A stretch of DNA of 64,000 nucleotides. Source: Cloeon dipterum (lineage: Eukaryota; Arthropoda; Insecta; Ephemeroptera; Baetidae). A program made the position numbers and the translations under genes. Location of the stretch: contig NC_088786.1 in assembly GCF_949628265.1 (NCBI RefSeq), positions 26,619,681 to 26,683,680 on the forward strand, written 5' to 3'. The notes under the pieces were generated by a model that saw only the letters and a program-made list of their open reading frames with translations, searched no databases and had not been told where the DNA came from. Position 1 is the first letter of the stretch, and each line of letters starts with the position of its first letter. Of this stretch, positions 18,048-30,700 are shown one piece after another.

Positions 18048-21000
18048 ATGAAAACGTCTAAGGTTTTCGTGAAGAAGACCAAAAGAGGGACAATTTTAAA
18101 GGTATTTTGATACAGACATTGTATAATTTCTTTTATCATATCTATTTCTGATTTATAAAGATAATAATGACGTATGTATATGATGTATGTATATAATACG
18201 TACTATCGCGTCAAATTTTGTTTTGCTTCAATTGAACTATGAATTTTTTTTATATAATATAGATCAAATTTTTTCTGCAGATTGTACGTGAGCATTACCT
18301 CAGGACAGATTTAACTTGTGGGTCGTATTTTTGCAAAAAATGCTTTCATGCGCCAAAGGATTTGATACTGGATGAAGTGCCTGAGATTTTGAGCTCAACT
18401 TACAACTTCCACCATTATTTGTTGCTAGACACAAATATAATTCTGGATCAGGTATGAATACATACTTACAACTTTCACATTATAGCCAAAGGAAGATACA
18501 TTTTTATTTATAAATATGTGACCTGTAGATGGACATTCTTGAAACAAAAGTGCTTTCGAACATTATTCTCCTTCAAACTGTTCTTGAAGAGGTGAGGAAC
18601 AGGAGCTCATCGATATACAAGAGGACCCTTGATTTGGTCGGGAACAAAAACAAATACTACACCTTTGTAAATGAACACCACAGGTACATCCTACTCTGCC
18701 TTTTAAAAATATTCGTTATTAACAATGAAATAACTCAGGGAAACCCATGTGGAATCCAAGGACTGCGAATCATCAAATGACAGAAATGATCGGGCTATCC
18801 GCCGCGCTGTTGAGTGGTACAACGAGCACCTTACAACTCCAGGAGGAGTGAGTTTGAAAGTGATTTTACTGACTGACGACAGAAATAACAGGGACCTCGC
18901 TATTGCCCAAGGATTAATTGCTCTTTCAAGTACCAAAATCAATAAGTTTTAAATGGAAGAGAAATTTTTATTAACTTTTTCAGTGAAAGATTATGTCCAA
19001 ACCCTGGAAAAACACCCGTTTTTGCTGGACAAGCTCAGCCACAAAAGCTACGATGCAGACGCTGATGGCAAGTTGAGAGCTCCTCTCTTTCCTGCACACT
19101 TGTCGGCTGAACAAGTTCATATTGGAATCAAGAATGGAAAACTGTTGCAAGGAGTATTTTACGCATCCAGAGACAACTTCCTTGAAGGCACCGTCAATGT
19201 TGACGGAATGGACAAATCTGTAATTCTGATGAGTTGCATGATTTTCAACTGTTAAGTTTGAAATTATTCTGTGATAGGTTCTACTTCAAGGCCATGAAGG
19301 GTTGAACAGAGCTGTAGATGGAGATCACGTGGCAGTTGAAATGCTGCCAGAAACCCAGTGGTCAGCACCATCGGAAGTAGTGATGCAGGATGAGGGTGGC
19401 GATCCTGGTTTGTTTCAAAGCTGATTTTAAACCAGTATAAGTTTAATTTTCTTTTGCAGGGGACGTTAATCCTGATGAAGAGCAAGTGCTTGAGTCCGCT
19501 GTGAATGGCAAAGAGAGAACACCGACAGGCAAGGTAGTTGCCATCATTCGTAGGAACTGGCGCCAGTATTGCGGAGTGATTCAGCTTGGATTCTACCAAG
19601 GAGTGAGAAAGATTGGTTTTGAACTGTATTCAATTTACAAACCTTAAATTTTAGGCCATAAATCACATTTTCGTGCCAGCTGAGAGAAAAATTCCTAAAA
19701 TTAGGATTGAAACTCGTCAAGCTGATGTGCTTGCAAACCAGCGCATCATTGTCGCTATTGACTCTTGGTCTAGATACTCTAGATACCCCAAGGTAAAATG
19801 AAACCTTATCAGGTGTATCCTTAATTTGACTTGGTTGGCAGGGCCATTTTGTGCGAGCGCTGGGAGAAATTGGAGACAAGGACACGGAGAATGAGGTTTT
19901 GCTTCTGGAACATGACATACCACATACCAAATTCTCAGACGCAGTTCTTGCTTGCTTGCCCAAAATGCCGTGGGCTATCACTAAAGAGGTAAACAAGTGT
20001 GAAAAATAATTTGGACCTATTAGATTGAAATTATTTCAGGATGAGGACTGTCGGGTTGATCTGAGGAACGTATGCATTTGCAGTGTGGACCCTCCTGGAT
20101 GCACTGACATTGATGACGCTCTCCATTGCTTCCAGCTCCCAAATGGAAACTATGAGGTGCTTTTCTTGAACCTTAAATTTGATTAAAACTTAATTTTTGA
20201 TTTCAAAGGTTGGTGTTCACATTGCTGACGTGAGCCACTTCATCAGACCTGGCACTGCGCTTGACAAGGAAGCTTCAAGGAGAGGCACGACCGTGTATTT
20301 GACTGACAAAAGACTTGACATGGTTCCAGGTTTGTGTCTGCATGCTCCTTTCTATGTTTCATTGTAACAACCTCATTTTAGAACTTTTGAGCTCAAATCT
20401 CTGCTCGCTCCGTGGTCAAGAGGAACGTTTATCGTTCTCATGTATTTGGGAACTGACTCCTGATGCTCAAATATTGAGCACCAGGTTCCACAAGAGCATT
20501 ATCTGCTCCAAAAAAGCAATGACTTATGAAGAAGCGCAGTTGATCATTGATGACTCCAGCCAAAACGACGATTTGGCGCTTGGGTTGAGAGGTCTCAACA
20601 ATTTGGCCAAGAAACTGAAGAAGCAGAGAACTGACAATGGGTAAATTTAATATAACTAATAATTATGCATAATTACGATTGTATGTGATTTATTTTAGTG
20701 CACTGGTGCTTGCTTCTCCTGAGGTTCGTTTCCATGTGGACAGTGAAACACATGAACCGCTTGAGGTGGTAGTGAAAAAGCTCCGAGATACCAATTCTAT
20801 GGTAGAGGAGTTCATGTTGCTGGCAAACATTTCGGTGGCCACCAGAATTTTGGCTGAGTTTCCTGAGTGTGCCATTCTCAGGCGGCATCCCACCCCTCCT
20901 ATTTCCAATTTTGAACCGTTAATGAGATCTTTGAAGACCCAGGTATAAAAAATGGAGAAAAATCAAGAAAAAAGCTAAAAATTATTTTCCCATGATATAG

Positions 21001-22162
21001 GGATTTGATCTTGATGTGACAACAGGAAAAGGATTTTCAGATAGCTTGGACAAGGCAGTTAAACCTGAAAATCCTTTCTTCAACAACATGGTGCGAATTT
21101 TGGCCACAAGATGCATGTTGCAAGCCGTTTACTTCTGCAGTGGCATGATTCAGCCTGATGAGTACAAGCATTATGGCCTGGCTGTTCCAATCTACACCCA
21201 TTTCACTTCGCCTATCAGAAGGTAACTATTAAGCATTAAGGCTTTGGTGATTTAGCATTTATGTCCCCTTTAATATCTTCCAATATAATATTCAACTCTA
21301 TTAACTATCCACAAAAATTGTTGTCTCACAGACTCCAACGCCATTCTTCAGAATTTCCACGTGGGTCTTAAAACGCTAAATGAATTATAAATTTAATGTT
21401 ATTCAGATACGCTGACATCATGGTGCATCGTTTGCTAGCCGTGTGCATTGGGGCAGACCACATGAGTCCTGAAATGCTGGATAAAAACTTCAGCAACCAA
21501 GTGTGCAAGAATCTGAATTACAGGAACAGGATGGCTCAGTATGCTGGTCGAGCTTCAGTTGCTCTTCATACACATGTAATTTATAAATCTCTTTCACAGA
21601 AGCCTGTATCTAACACACTCAATCCGCAAAATCTATTTCAGCTCTTTTTCCGCAACAAGATCCAAGATGAGCAAGGATACATCCTGTATGTGAGGAAGAA
21701 TGCTCTTCTCATCTTGATTCCCAAGTATGGTCTCGAGGGAACTGTGTATGTTGCTCCCAAAAAAGGGGAAGTGCTGCCAGTTACTTTCGTTTACGACGAA
21801 GAGGTAAATTCGTTTATCTTTCAAGTTATATATTTTTTCAATGGGGTTATTTTTATCAGCAACAAACGCAGACGTGTGGTTCAGTGGTCTTCAATCCATT
21901 TGATCCTGTTAAAGTGCAGCTCAGTTTGGACCAAAGCGATAGACAGAGAGAAAAGCTTGTGTTCAAGCTCGTGGAGCCTGTGGTGAGAGCGGCCGCCACG
22001 CATGTAATTCATAACTCTCATCCGATTTTTTTCTAGATTCCTGGCTTCAGCGTCCCATCTGTTGAACTGCCAACTGAGGAACCCATGGAAGTAGAAATCG
22101 TTAGTGAAAAAGCGAGACCAGCTGCACCCCCAGCAAAGCGGACAAAAAAAGGAAAACGCTAA
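18048..22162 (+). CDS. Dis3: Exosome catalytic subunit DIS3 (RRP44)
   Basis: 3'-5' exoribonuclease and endonuclease of the RNA exosome. Eighteen exons: 18048-18101, 18281-18451, 18529-18683, 18739-18929, 18984-19219, 19278-19407, 19460-19602, 19655-19792, 19842-19988, 20040-20156, 20209-20329, 20382-20640, 20699-20942, 21001-21221, 21407-21575, 21642-21803, 21860-21982, 22037-22162, giving about 968 aa (human 958). It has the CR3 cysteines (CGSYFCKKC, about residue 30), a PIN domain ([19 protein letters not shown]), cold-shock domains, an RNB domain with the acidic magnesium site [13 protein letters not shown] (about 472-484), [12 protein letters not shown], and a C-terminal S1 domain. The tail is basic (AKRTKKGKR). 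Exon 5 joins mid-codon to give ALSMKDYVQ. All introns are short except the one before exon 15. Confidence 0.96.
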
Positions 22163-22706
22163 AGGATTTAGTTCGTTGAGAATGTAATTTTCATTTTATT
22201 AAAATAAAGTACATTTAACAAACAAAATTTGATTATTTAATAACAATTCAAAGCAAGGCTTAGTTATCATTTTGAAATTAGTTGTATTTTGGGTATTTAG
22301 CACAAGGAATGATTCGAAGGATGAAATGCAATGTTTTGGTCATTACATGCCCAAGGCACAGACGGCACTTACAATAAATACTCTTCATTTGGTTTCAGTC
22401 ATGGATAGAACTAATAAACTGTGAACATTGGTAAGTCTAAATCCCATCAAAGATAACTAATGATGCAACCCTTAAACTCAAGATAAAATAAACAAGTTAT
22501 TTCATTGATAGTTTAGTTCTTCACAGACGCCATGTAACAGGAACGTGCTCACAGAGTGGAATGAATTATTGGCAAATGAAGGCTTAGCAAAATAAAAGTC
22601 TACTGGCCAACATTTTTCTCAAGACCTGTGGTTGCATAATAACAAATAATATTATTTGTTATTTTGTGGGATTTAGTTTCTAATCTAACCTTGCATCACT
22701 TTCGTC
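22163..22706. terminator. Convergent 3' ends of DIS3 and SLC35C2-like gene
   Basis: The palindromic stretch ATTTTATTAAAATAAA near 22192-22207 carries AATAAA on the plus strand (DIS3) and on the minus strand (a possible end of the SLC35C2-like gene, whose 3' UTR would be about 500 nt). No gene is seen in this interval. Confidence 0.4.
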
Positions 22707-24156
22707 TCAGCTCATAGACATTTCACGCCTGTTGACCACATTAAATATGACATCTTCCTCCTCATCGTCAGTGGTGATTAGGTCACTGATCCCAGTCGCG
22801 TCCTCTAGCAACAACACCCCTCTGCCGACATCCAGCAGAGGCACTTTCATTTCGTCTTTCGAGTACAACACTTGCTCCTCCGCACTATCAGGCTTCACTG
22901 GCGTGACAGCTTTGTTTAGCACATGGACTAGAATTCCACCGAGGCAGATAACCAGCCCCAAGGCATTGATTGGCGACATTTGGTCGCCCTTCAAAGTAAC
23001 TGCAAGAATGAATGTGCAGGCCTCCTAAACACAGACAGTTTGTCAGTTCTTTGTTACATATGGTAAGTTAGGCGCAAACCTTGAATATTCCTGCAATGGA
23101 GAGTGTCAGACTTGATGTGACCATGATGAGAAGAAACTCTGAAATTTCCATAAGGAATGCAATCGTTGCCCCCAGCACCACGCTGAACATAGTGTGCGCC
23201 AGCTCAGTCCACTGTTCAAACCGGAATGCTTTGTAAGTACTAGCCAAAGAGACGCCTTCGATGGCGATCACAAAAGGAATCAGGGTCACAGCCATCCATG
23301 GCTGCATGTGGTAAATCATATCGATGGGGTTGCCCAGGCCCAGTTTGCTTTTGTGCATCATCATCTGCGCCAGAGTCCAACGCAGACCGCTGCAATTTCC
23401 CAAATTTATTAATTCGATTAAAAAAATCGCTTGTAAAAGCTTTAGACCTGATCAGTGAGGCACTCATGACCAGCAGGAATCCAATAGCGTTGAACTGAGT
23501 TGACTTGTAAGTGAACATAATCAGTCCAGTGGAGATCAAGAACACTATCACCAGCAGTGACCAGGACTGGAGAGAACAATATTTTATAACAATAATTCTA
23601 GGAAGTGCAAAATTTACCTTCTTCTCAAGTTTGAAGAGCAAAGCAAACCCAAGGATGAAAATTACTGATGTTGATTTAGTCATTGTGTACCTGCAAATCC
23701 AACAAAATGTTATATTTTTGTCGAGTTACTGAATTTGAACTTACAGAGATACTGTAACTAGTTCTAGCCCCCAGTTTGAGAGGCCGATGTCCAGGCCGCT
23801 TGCAGCGCCTGCTGGCAACACTTGAGTCACATAGCTTTTCCACTCAAGCAAAGGCCTCTCTCTGGTGGTAAACATTCCATAAACAGCTCGGCACAGCCAA
23901 GCCAAGAGAAATTTGATCAAAAAGTGGCATAAGGTGACAGTCAAAGGGTAGTGAAATGCCTAGACAAGAATAAATGAAAATTAGACATTGTGAAATTTTT
24001 AAGAAAGCAACATACTTGAAGTAAATTATTCTGGTAAAAGGTAAGGCCAATGGAGAACGCATAGTATACAAGAATAAGCAGGCCCGTTTTAATGGCAGTC
24101 CACCAAAACATAGCGCTCCTCAGAGTTAGCCGAAGCTTACTCAACCACCATGTCAT
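22707..24156 (-). CDS. SLC35C2: Solute carrier family 35 member C2-like transporter
   Basis: Multipass membrane protein of the nucleotide-sugar/triose-phosphate transporter superfamily. Human SLC35C2 sits in the secretory pathway and influences Notch O-fucosylation. Exons, 5' to 3': 24156-24016, 23959-23745, 23690-23618, 23566-23448, 23389-23080, 23024-22707, giving about 391 aa. Family blocks are clear: [74 protein letters not shown], and [17 protein letters not shown]. About ten hydrophobic segments are visible. The C-terminus is a cytosol-type acidic tail containing [14 protein letters not shown]. The substrate cannot be read from the sequence. Confidence 0.9.
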
Positions 24157-25309
24157 AGTGAGGCTGGATTGTTTTCACACTCGCTATCAGTAGTATTAGC
24201 ATAAGACGGAAGCATCAGTCGTTTCGGTCCGCCTGCAATCAAGCGGAAAAAGTTTGTTTTAATAGGTTTACCGCTTTGCAAAAGATAAACAAAAATAAAT
24301 AAAACGCGTGATAAATAAGAACCATATAGTACAGTATGTTATATACATAACGTAAGCGTAAGACACGACACCTTACACGCACACAAGGGGTAAATTTTCC
24401 ACTAATATTGCTTGCGATTCGGCATGCAAGATACGGATCTCCGACTTGACATTGAAGCTCACCTGTCGCACGCATCAGGTTAGTTCCAGCGAGTGTTTCA
24501 GATTCTTAACAAGAATATCATGATGTGGATAAATAGTGGAAAAGTCGTGCCTAAGGTGTTAATTATGGGTGACAGCGGAAAATTGCCAGCTGCCTGCTCT
24601 CTGCAACGAGCAGTGTTGTTTTTGAAGGCGTGGAACTATTGGAGTGAGGGGAGGGGCACTTTTATCGCTTTCCAGCAAGGGCAGCAAGCACCAAGGCGCG
24701 CGATTATCACCTTGTTGCGTCCAAAATTGTTTCATAACAAAGCTTTTCTGAGCTTTTAAAACGATAACTATGTACTGCTTCATGTATTTATGATTATGTC
24801 CATGGGGAAGCTTCTATCAAAAAATTGATGGATAAAGTTGAACTTAAAAGTATTTTTCGAAATTTTCAATTATTTCCTCATAGTTGAACTGACTGAATTT
24901 CTACCTTCTAAATTAATTTTGTTAATTTATTATGTATAATATATTTTATCAATTTATTCCTTATTTCAATTGGATCTCAACCAAATTGATGAAAGTAAAA
25001 AGGATTTGTTACGAACTAATCTTGTGTCGTACTTTTTTTATTTTGATAGTATTAATGTGTATAATCTGAATTATGTGCTTGCTGCTGAGTTCCAATGTGC
25101 GGATACACGCCATCTAAAGATCGCAGTGCTAAAATTGTTTGTTACATTAATGGCGATTTAAACAGCATTAACACTATTCAATGGAAAAATAAGTCGAATT
25201 TCCAGGAAATTTTGTATCAAAACAACGTCTCACATTAAAGCGACACCGAATACGCCTCGCGCAGCAAAAGTCATTCGACTGTCCACAATTAGTCAAGATC
25301 CACTGCCTG
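24157..25309. other. Intergenic between SLC35C2-like and SOSS-B genes
   Basis: Contains the probable SLC35C2 promoter (24160-24500) and the AT-rich SOSS-B 3' UTR, with minus-strand AATAAA-type hexamers near 24926 and 24953. The ORFs at 24493-24783 overlap on both strands and show no family resemblance. No gene is called. Confidence 0.5.
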
Positions 25310-25974
25310 CTATCTTCTAGACGGGAGAACGGGCATTTTTGCCAATCCATTGCTTTGCGCCACTGGCCGCGACCGACCGTTCATCTCGGAGGGCTTGTCC
25401 GCACTGTTGAAGCGGCCACCTTTGCTGTTTGACGCACCCATCCCGGGGCCCATTTGCCCACCTGACATAGGTGGCTGCTGCAGATGCGGCGGGCGGCCGT
25501 TGTTCCCTCCTCCGTTGTTTCCGTTGTTGCCCGGCGGCGGTGGCTGCCCCTGAACGTTGTGCCCAGACACCACGGGTAATTCCGACATGTTTGGCGACTC
25601 TGAAAACACCATGCAGTAATCGCCGATTCTTTGCACCTGAAAGGAAAACATTCAATTTAATATTCAAGTGAATTATTAGTTAGAACAATTACCTCTCCGC
25701 TTTTCCCTGAGTAAACGACAAGAGAATTTCTATAGACTGTAGCGTAAGCTCTTGTGGCTCGGACAATGTCACCTGGCGCAAGGAACTGGCCGGGCGTGTC
25801 CCAAATGGACATGTTGATACATCCACTAGAGTCGGCGATTTTGCACGAGCGTACTTCCCTATTTTCCTTGGTGAATATTGGTAAACCGATTTCCAGAATG
25901 ATAAATTCAAGGGTGAGGTTCTTCATTCCAGCACGGATGTCCTTAATAGGCATTATGGTTTCCCGTGGTTCCAT
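25310..25974 (-). CDS. NABP: SOSS complex subunit B / NABP single-strand DNA-binding protein
   Basis: OB-fold protein that binds single-stranded DNA. With the INTS3 and INIP homologues it forms the SOSS complex in double-strand-break repair and also joins the Integrator complex. Exons: 25974-25693 and 25636-25310, giving about 202 aa. The OB fold spans about residues 10-115, with KDIRAGMKNLTLEFIILEIG, SGCINMSIWD, GDIVRATRAYATVYRNSLVVY and IGDYCMVFSESPNMSE. The tail is long and rich in Gly, Asn and Pro, as in the family. I chose the ATG at 25974 (ACCATGG context) over the upstream in-frame one at 25998, because that codon overlaps a likely GGCAG splice acceptor of a 5' UTR intron. Confidence 0.9.
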
Positions 25975-25998
25975 GGTTTCTGATTTTTTTACTGCCAA

Positions 25999-27606
25999 TT
26001 AAAAAAGGATTTTTGTTAAAAACATTAATTCAGATACAAAACAGTCAACACTTTTTGTATTCGTTTGGACATTAAGATTATTAATAAAATTTATATTAAA
26101 ATGCCAAATTTTTCGATAATTATTACGCAAAATACTGCATCAAAATATTTGTAATTAATTCCTAGGGCTCGTTCTCATCGCCAAGAACAATGAAGATTCT
26201 TGATAGCCCTAATGCGAATAACTTTATTTTAGTGTTTCTAACCAAAGCGATCAGGTCTTAATGAATTGTAACTTTCAATAATGGCAAATTGGCGAGACAC
26301 GCTATGTGGTGGAATATGTATTGATTTTTTTAACTATGTGACAAAATCAATGAAAATTGAATGAAAAGATAATCCAAAACTCAAGTTTGCTCTGATCATA
26401 GAAAGACCATTTCTGGGAGCATTAAATTTTTACGAATTTTAATGATATTTAAACATTAATTTACTTTTAAATCATTTAAATTAAAAATTTGATGTTAGAA
26501 ACAGATACGAAAATTTAACTGTATCAACTGCAGAAAGAAAATTGAGTCAATTTTTATTTTTAAGATACAATTTATGAAAAATACAAACATATTAGTCCAC
26601 TTGTAAATCTCTATTTTTCCTCTGAATAACTTATCAACCGTGAATTGTGCTGGCCAAAGTCACCATATTATGCAATTATAAATAATAAAAAGTCAAGCAA
26701 ATTGCAAAAAGGAAAAATTAGGAATTTGTAGTGTTAGCAAACAACCCGCGGGAACTCGTGAATAGCAAGGGGCAAAATTTACCACTGCTCTAATCACTCG
26801 AAGCCCAAATTTACTATTTACTACCATAATATATTATTATAATAAACTGAAATTAAACTTTTCAACATCACCCATTTCAATTTTAGTTTCAAAAAATTTC
26901 AATTAAGGAAAAACAGCTTGGGTCTAGAGCCCGCAATTATTGTCGTTTTTCTATAACAAAACCAATGCCAACTTAAAATGTCTGAAATACCCATAAAAAT
27001 TTTAAAATGTAATACATATCTAAGATGTATAAAGATTAGTGAACTTAAAATAAAACTTGACTATCGTAGATTAACAATAACAATATTATAAATAATAATT
27101 ATTAACATATTAAAGAAAATATTTGCCATAGTAAAGACACTAAAGACAGCAAAAGAATTATTTATGAACTTGGTTACCCTCTATATTATAACTAGTGTAA
27201 GTTCAACGTGCGAAATAATAAATCATTTTCGCACGCATGTGAGATGTGAGAGCATGCGGCTGAAAGAAGTGAAAAATTATTATTGCTACAAATCCGCTCC
27301 CTACCACTACCACCACCAAGAAAAAAATAATGGGTCATGCCCCTACCTAGACCCTGCAAATACGTCGATTTGGACCCTTACCGATCGACTCAAAGATTGA
27401 TTTCGTCACACGGTCATGCGAAGGAACTCTTTATCTATCTGATAAATCCACTCGAGGACTCAATTCGGCCAAGAAGCGGTCAAATTCGGCTAAAAAAGCG
27501 GACCCTTGGGTACGAGTTGCCAGAACGTGCATGTGAAGAGCGAGAATGGCGCTCCTAGCGTCATAACCTGCAATCATCAGTCGAGCTAAGCTTAAAATAC
27601 CAAAAC
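25999..27606. other. Intergenic AT-rich gap between SOSS-B and PDP genes
   Basis: Very AT-rich and without a recognised gene. Only 27200-27600 is GC-richer and probably holds the PDP promoter and 5' leader. Short ORFs at 27164-27558 show no family resemblance. Confidence 0.5.
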
Positions 27607-27687
27607 ATGAGTGCAGCAGCTGCTCCAGGTCCTGCTGGTCTTTTGCAAGCCGCCCTGTTGACCCCGAAAAACATGGATCAAACTTAA
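27607..27687 (+). other. Upstream ORF in the PDP leader
   Basis: A 26-residue ORF (starts MSAAAAPGPAGLLQ, ends NMDQT, stop TAA) in an ACATGA context, 41 bp before the PDP start codon and in a different frame. If it lies in the transcript it could dampen PDP translation. Its presence in the mRNA is not proven. Confidence 0.35.
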
Positions 27688-27728
27688 TTCTGTCCTAGTT
27701 AAGACCTTAAACTAATTGGCTCACCGAT

Positions 27729-30700
27729 ATGGCTGCGAGGAAAATCATGTGGCCATTCTTGTGGCAGCAGTCCTCCAGAGGTTATTTCACCTCCGGTGTA
27801 CTCAGGGCTTACCCGAGGCTCTCTCCTCAAGAGGTTAGTTCGGCTTCACTTTTATTACATACCTTGGCTTTTTTAACTTAAGTTGTACCCTTTATCCAGG
27901 TTACGGCGATACTGCGCGTCAACGAGTACACACAGGAGTTTCAAGGCTTCAGTGTCAAATCCTACGACAGCAACCAATTGCCTTCAAACAACCCCATTGA
28001 GGATACGCGAGCCGAGGCCCGTTGCCTTCTTACACAAGGTTTTTTCTATTTGAAACAAAATCTTTTGCTTTGAAAAGTAAAATGTTTTGATAGCCATGAA
28101 GGGAAAAAATCGATTGACCTGGTTTTCGTTGTTAGAGTAATATCTTTGATCTTGCAAAACACGAACGTCTGCAAGATTCAACTGAATGCAGATACTTTTT
28201 GACGCTAAAGCTTTTGTGTATTTTTCTTTGCCTTTTTTAATTCATTACAATGCCCTCTTTAGAGTTTTGTACTAGACAATGTTTGCGATGTTAAACCTTC
28301 AAACCTTGATGGCGGATTGAAAGACAAAAATAGCTTTGTTTTCTAAACAAATAAATGATTTAAAACCGTAGTCTCTTCAGTGATTTGCCTCTTCTAACTG
28401 GCATCGGTCCAAAAGAATATAGTATTTTAAACAAAGGTTACCCTGACTAAAAATATTTGGCATTTGCGCAAATTAATGGCTGCCTTTCAACTGCCTAAAC
28501 AGGACTGCTTTTGGGAATTTTTGACGGACATGCTGGAGGTTCGTGTGCCCAAGTACTATCCAAGCGTCTTTTCAAGTATGTGGCTGCGTCGCTCCTCCAT
28601 CCAGAAGTGGTCCACAAATATTCCCAGGCGCCGACAGATCTGATTCAGTCGTTCAACGACAACTACGAACTCGCCAAGATCCTGGAAGAGCTGTATTCAA
28701 GCAGCTTCAAACAGTTCCTCACTGATCTAGCCAAGCAGACAAGCGAAGTTGATGCAAACAAGGCTCTCGAGAGGGCGTTTCTACGAATCGATCACGACAT
28801 GAGCCAGGAGGCTGAACCGACGGTGGCTGGACCTGCGAGCCAAGCCACCTTGACTGTTGCTACTGCAGGCGCGGTGGCGTGCGTTTCCTACATTGCAGGC
28901 GCCCACCTACACGTCGCCAGCACTGGTGATTGTCAGGTGAGATTTCTTACAAGGAAACTCTTAGGATTTGACATTTTAGTTTTTAATGACATAAGCGATT
29001 TTTGGGAGATTTCAAGAAATTGGTTCATTTTTGCCCAGTTGTTTGCTTAGTTAATCCCAAATTTGGCTTGTAGACTCTTCATCGAGACAAAATTGTCGTT
29101 TTTTTCTGAAAAATTAAAAATGTCATACAAGGGTTATAGATTCGGGCGTATAAGTTTTTAAATCTTGTGGCAAAAAACTAAACATTTTCCAAAAGCTGAA
29201 AAAAATATCCGATTTTCAACATGTTGACACCAATGTTCTTGCATTATTAAATTTAACCAAACCTTCTGGATACTACAATTTCATTAATTTCGCCAAAAAA
29301 TAAAATGTTGATTTTTAAGAGTTTCAAGGCATAGTACCAGGCGACGAAGCCTGGATAATCCCATACCAGCAGTACAGTTTAATTAAGAGATCAATCAGTC
29401 GTAATTCTTGCTATCGCATAGAATTACGCCTTACCGAGAGATGGAAACTGCGCCGCCGGGCAGCCTTTCATTTCGGGTAGCATAACTCTACTTTTTATAA
29501 ATTTCCTACTCAACTCTTCATGGTATTTTGAACCATGTCTAACATGATGTTGTTAAAAATTTGTGATCAAAATATAAAATGCTTATTGTAAATCATTGGT
29601 AAAATTTCAACAAATGCATTAAATAAAATGTTCAGCTCAGACCTAACAATGTGTCCAATGACCATGATTTGCGATCTTATCCATCTTATCTGACTGCGAG
29701 AAAAATGACATAACACTCTCGTGATAACCCATTGCTTCACTTTGATAGTAGAAGATTATTATTGAAAAACATTTTGAATACTCTTATACACAACTTTATA
29801 AAGATTAAAGTTTTCTAGAATTTTCATTACACTTATAGATTTCTATTATCCTCGACATGTTTTGACTCCAAATGGTGCTCTACTCATGAGAATGTACAAT
29901 TTTATTAATGAAATATCAATGTCATATGATAATATTGTAAAAACTAAAAGATCTATTTTTATACTATCAATTGTATGTTTATGATGTTTGTAACCATTGC
30001 AGTTTCAACATTAATTGCATAAAAAGACTTTATTTTATGATACTTACCCAACTCAAGTTTAACAATAAGAATATAAAAACTACACAAATTTACAGAGCGA
30101 TCTATTGATATCGAATATTTTAAAATTTTAGGCTGTGCTTGGTTCTGTGACGGAAAACAACCGCTGGACGGCAACCAAGCTCACCGAAGAGCACAATTCG
30201 GACAACGCAGCCGAAGTTGCTCGCATCTTGGCAGAGCACCCACCCAACGAACAAGACACTGTGATTAAAATGGACAGACTCCTAGGGCAGTTAGCTCCAT
30301 TGAGGGCGTTCGGCGACTTCCGCTTCAAGTGGAGCCGAGATCGCCTGAGACGCCTGCTAGTTCCCAAGCTCGGAGATCAGGCCCTGCCGCCCAATTACTA
30401 CACACCTCCGTATTTGACTGCAAAACCCCAGGTAAGATGCACTTTTTATTATTCGTTTGTGTTGAGAAAACGCTAGAATCAGGAATTATGTGGTTAACGT
30501 GTGGTTCTTGATGGTAATGATATAATCTGGCGCGATTTTATTTGATAAAAATAAAAAAATGTTGGCTAGTATTACCTATTTTAATAAGGAATTTAAATGA
30601 TCTGTGTATTTGTGGTTTTTCATTTCCAGATTTGAATCGTTTTATAGAAAAAATATCAGCAACGCTGGCACTTTCCATGGACTTATAATTCAGATTTTTT

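Noticed and set aside
25975-25998. Eight extra N-terminal codons of SOSS-B
   Set aside because: The upstream ATG overlaps a likely splice acceptor and the downstream ATG has a better context and matches family length.
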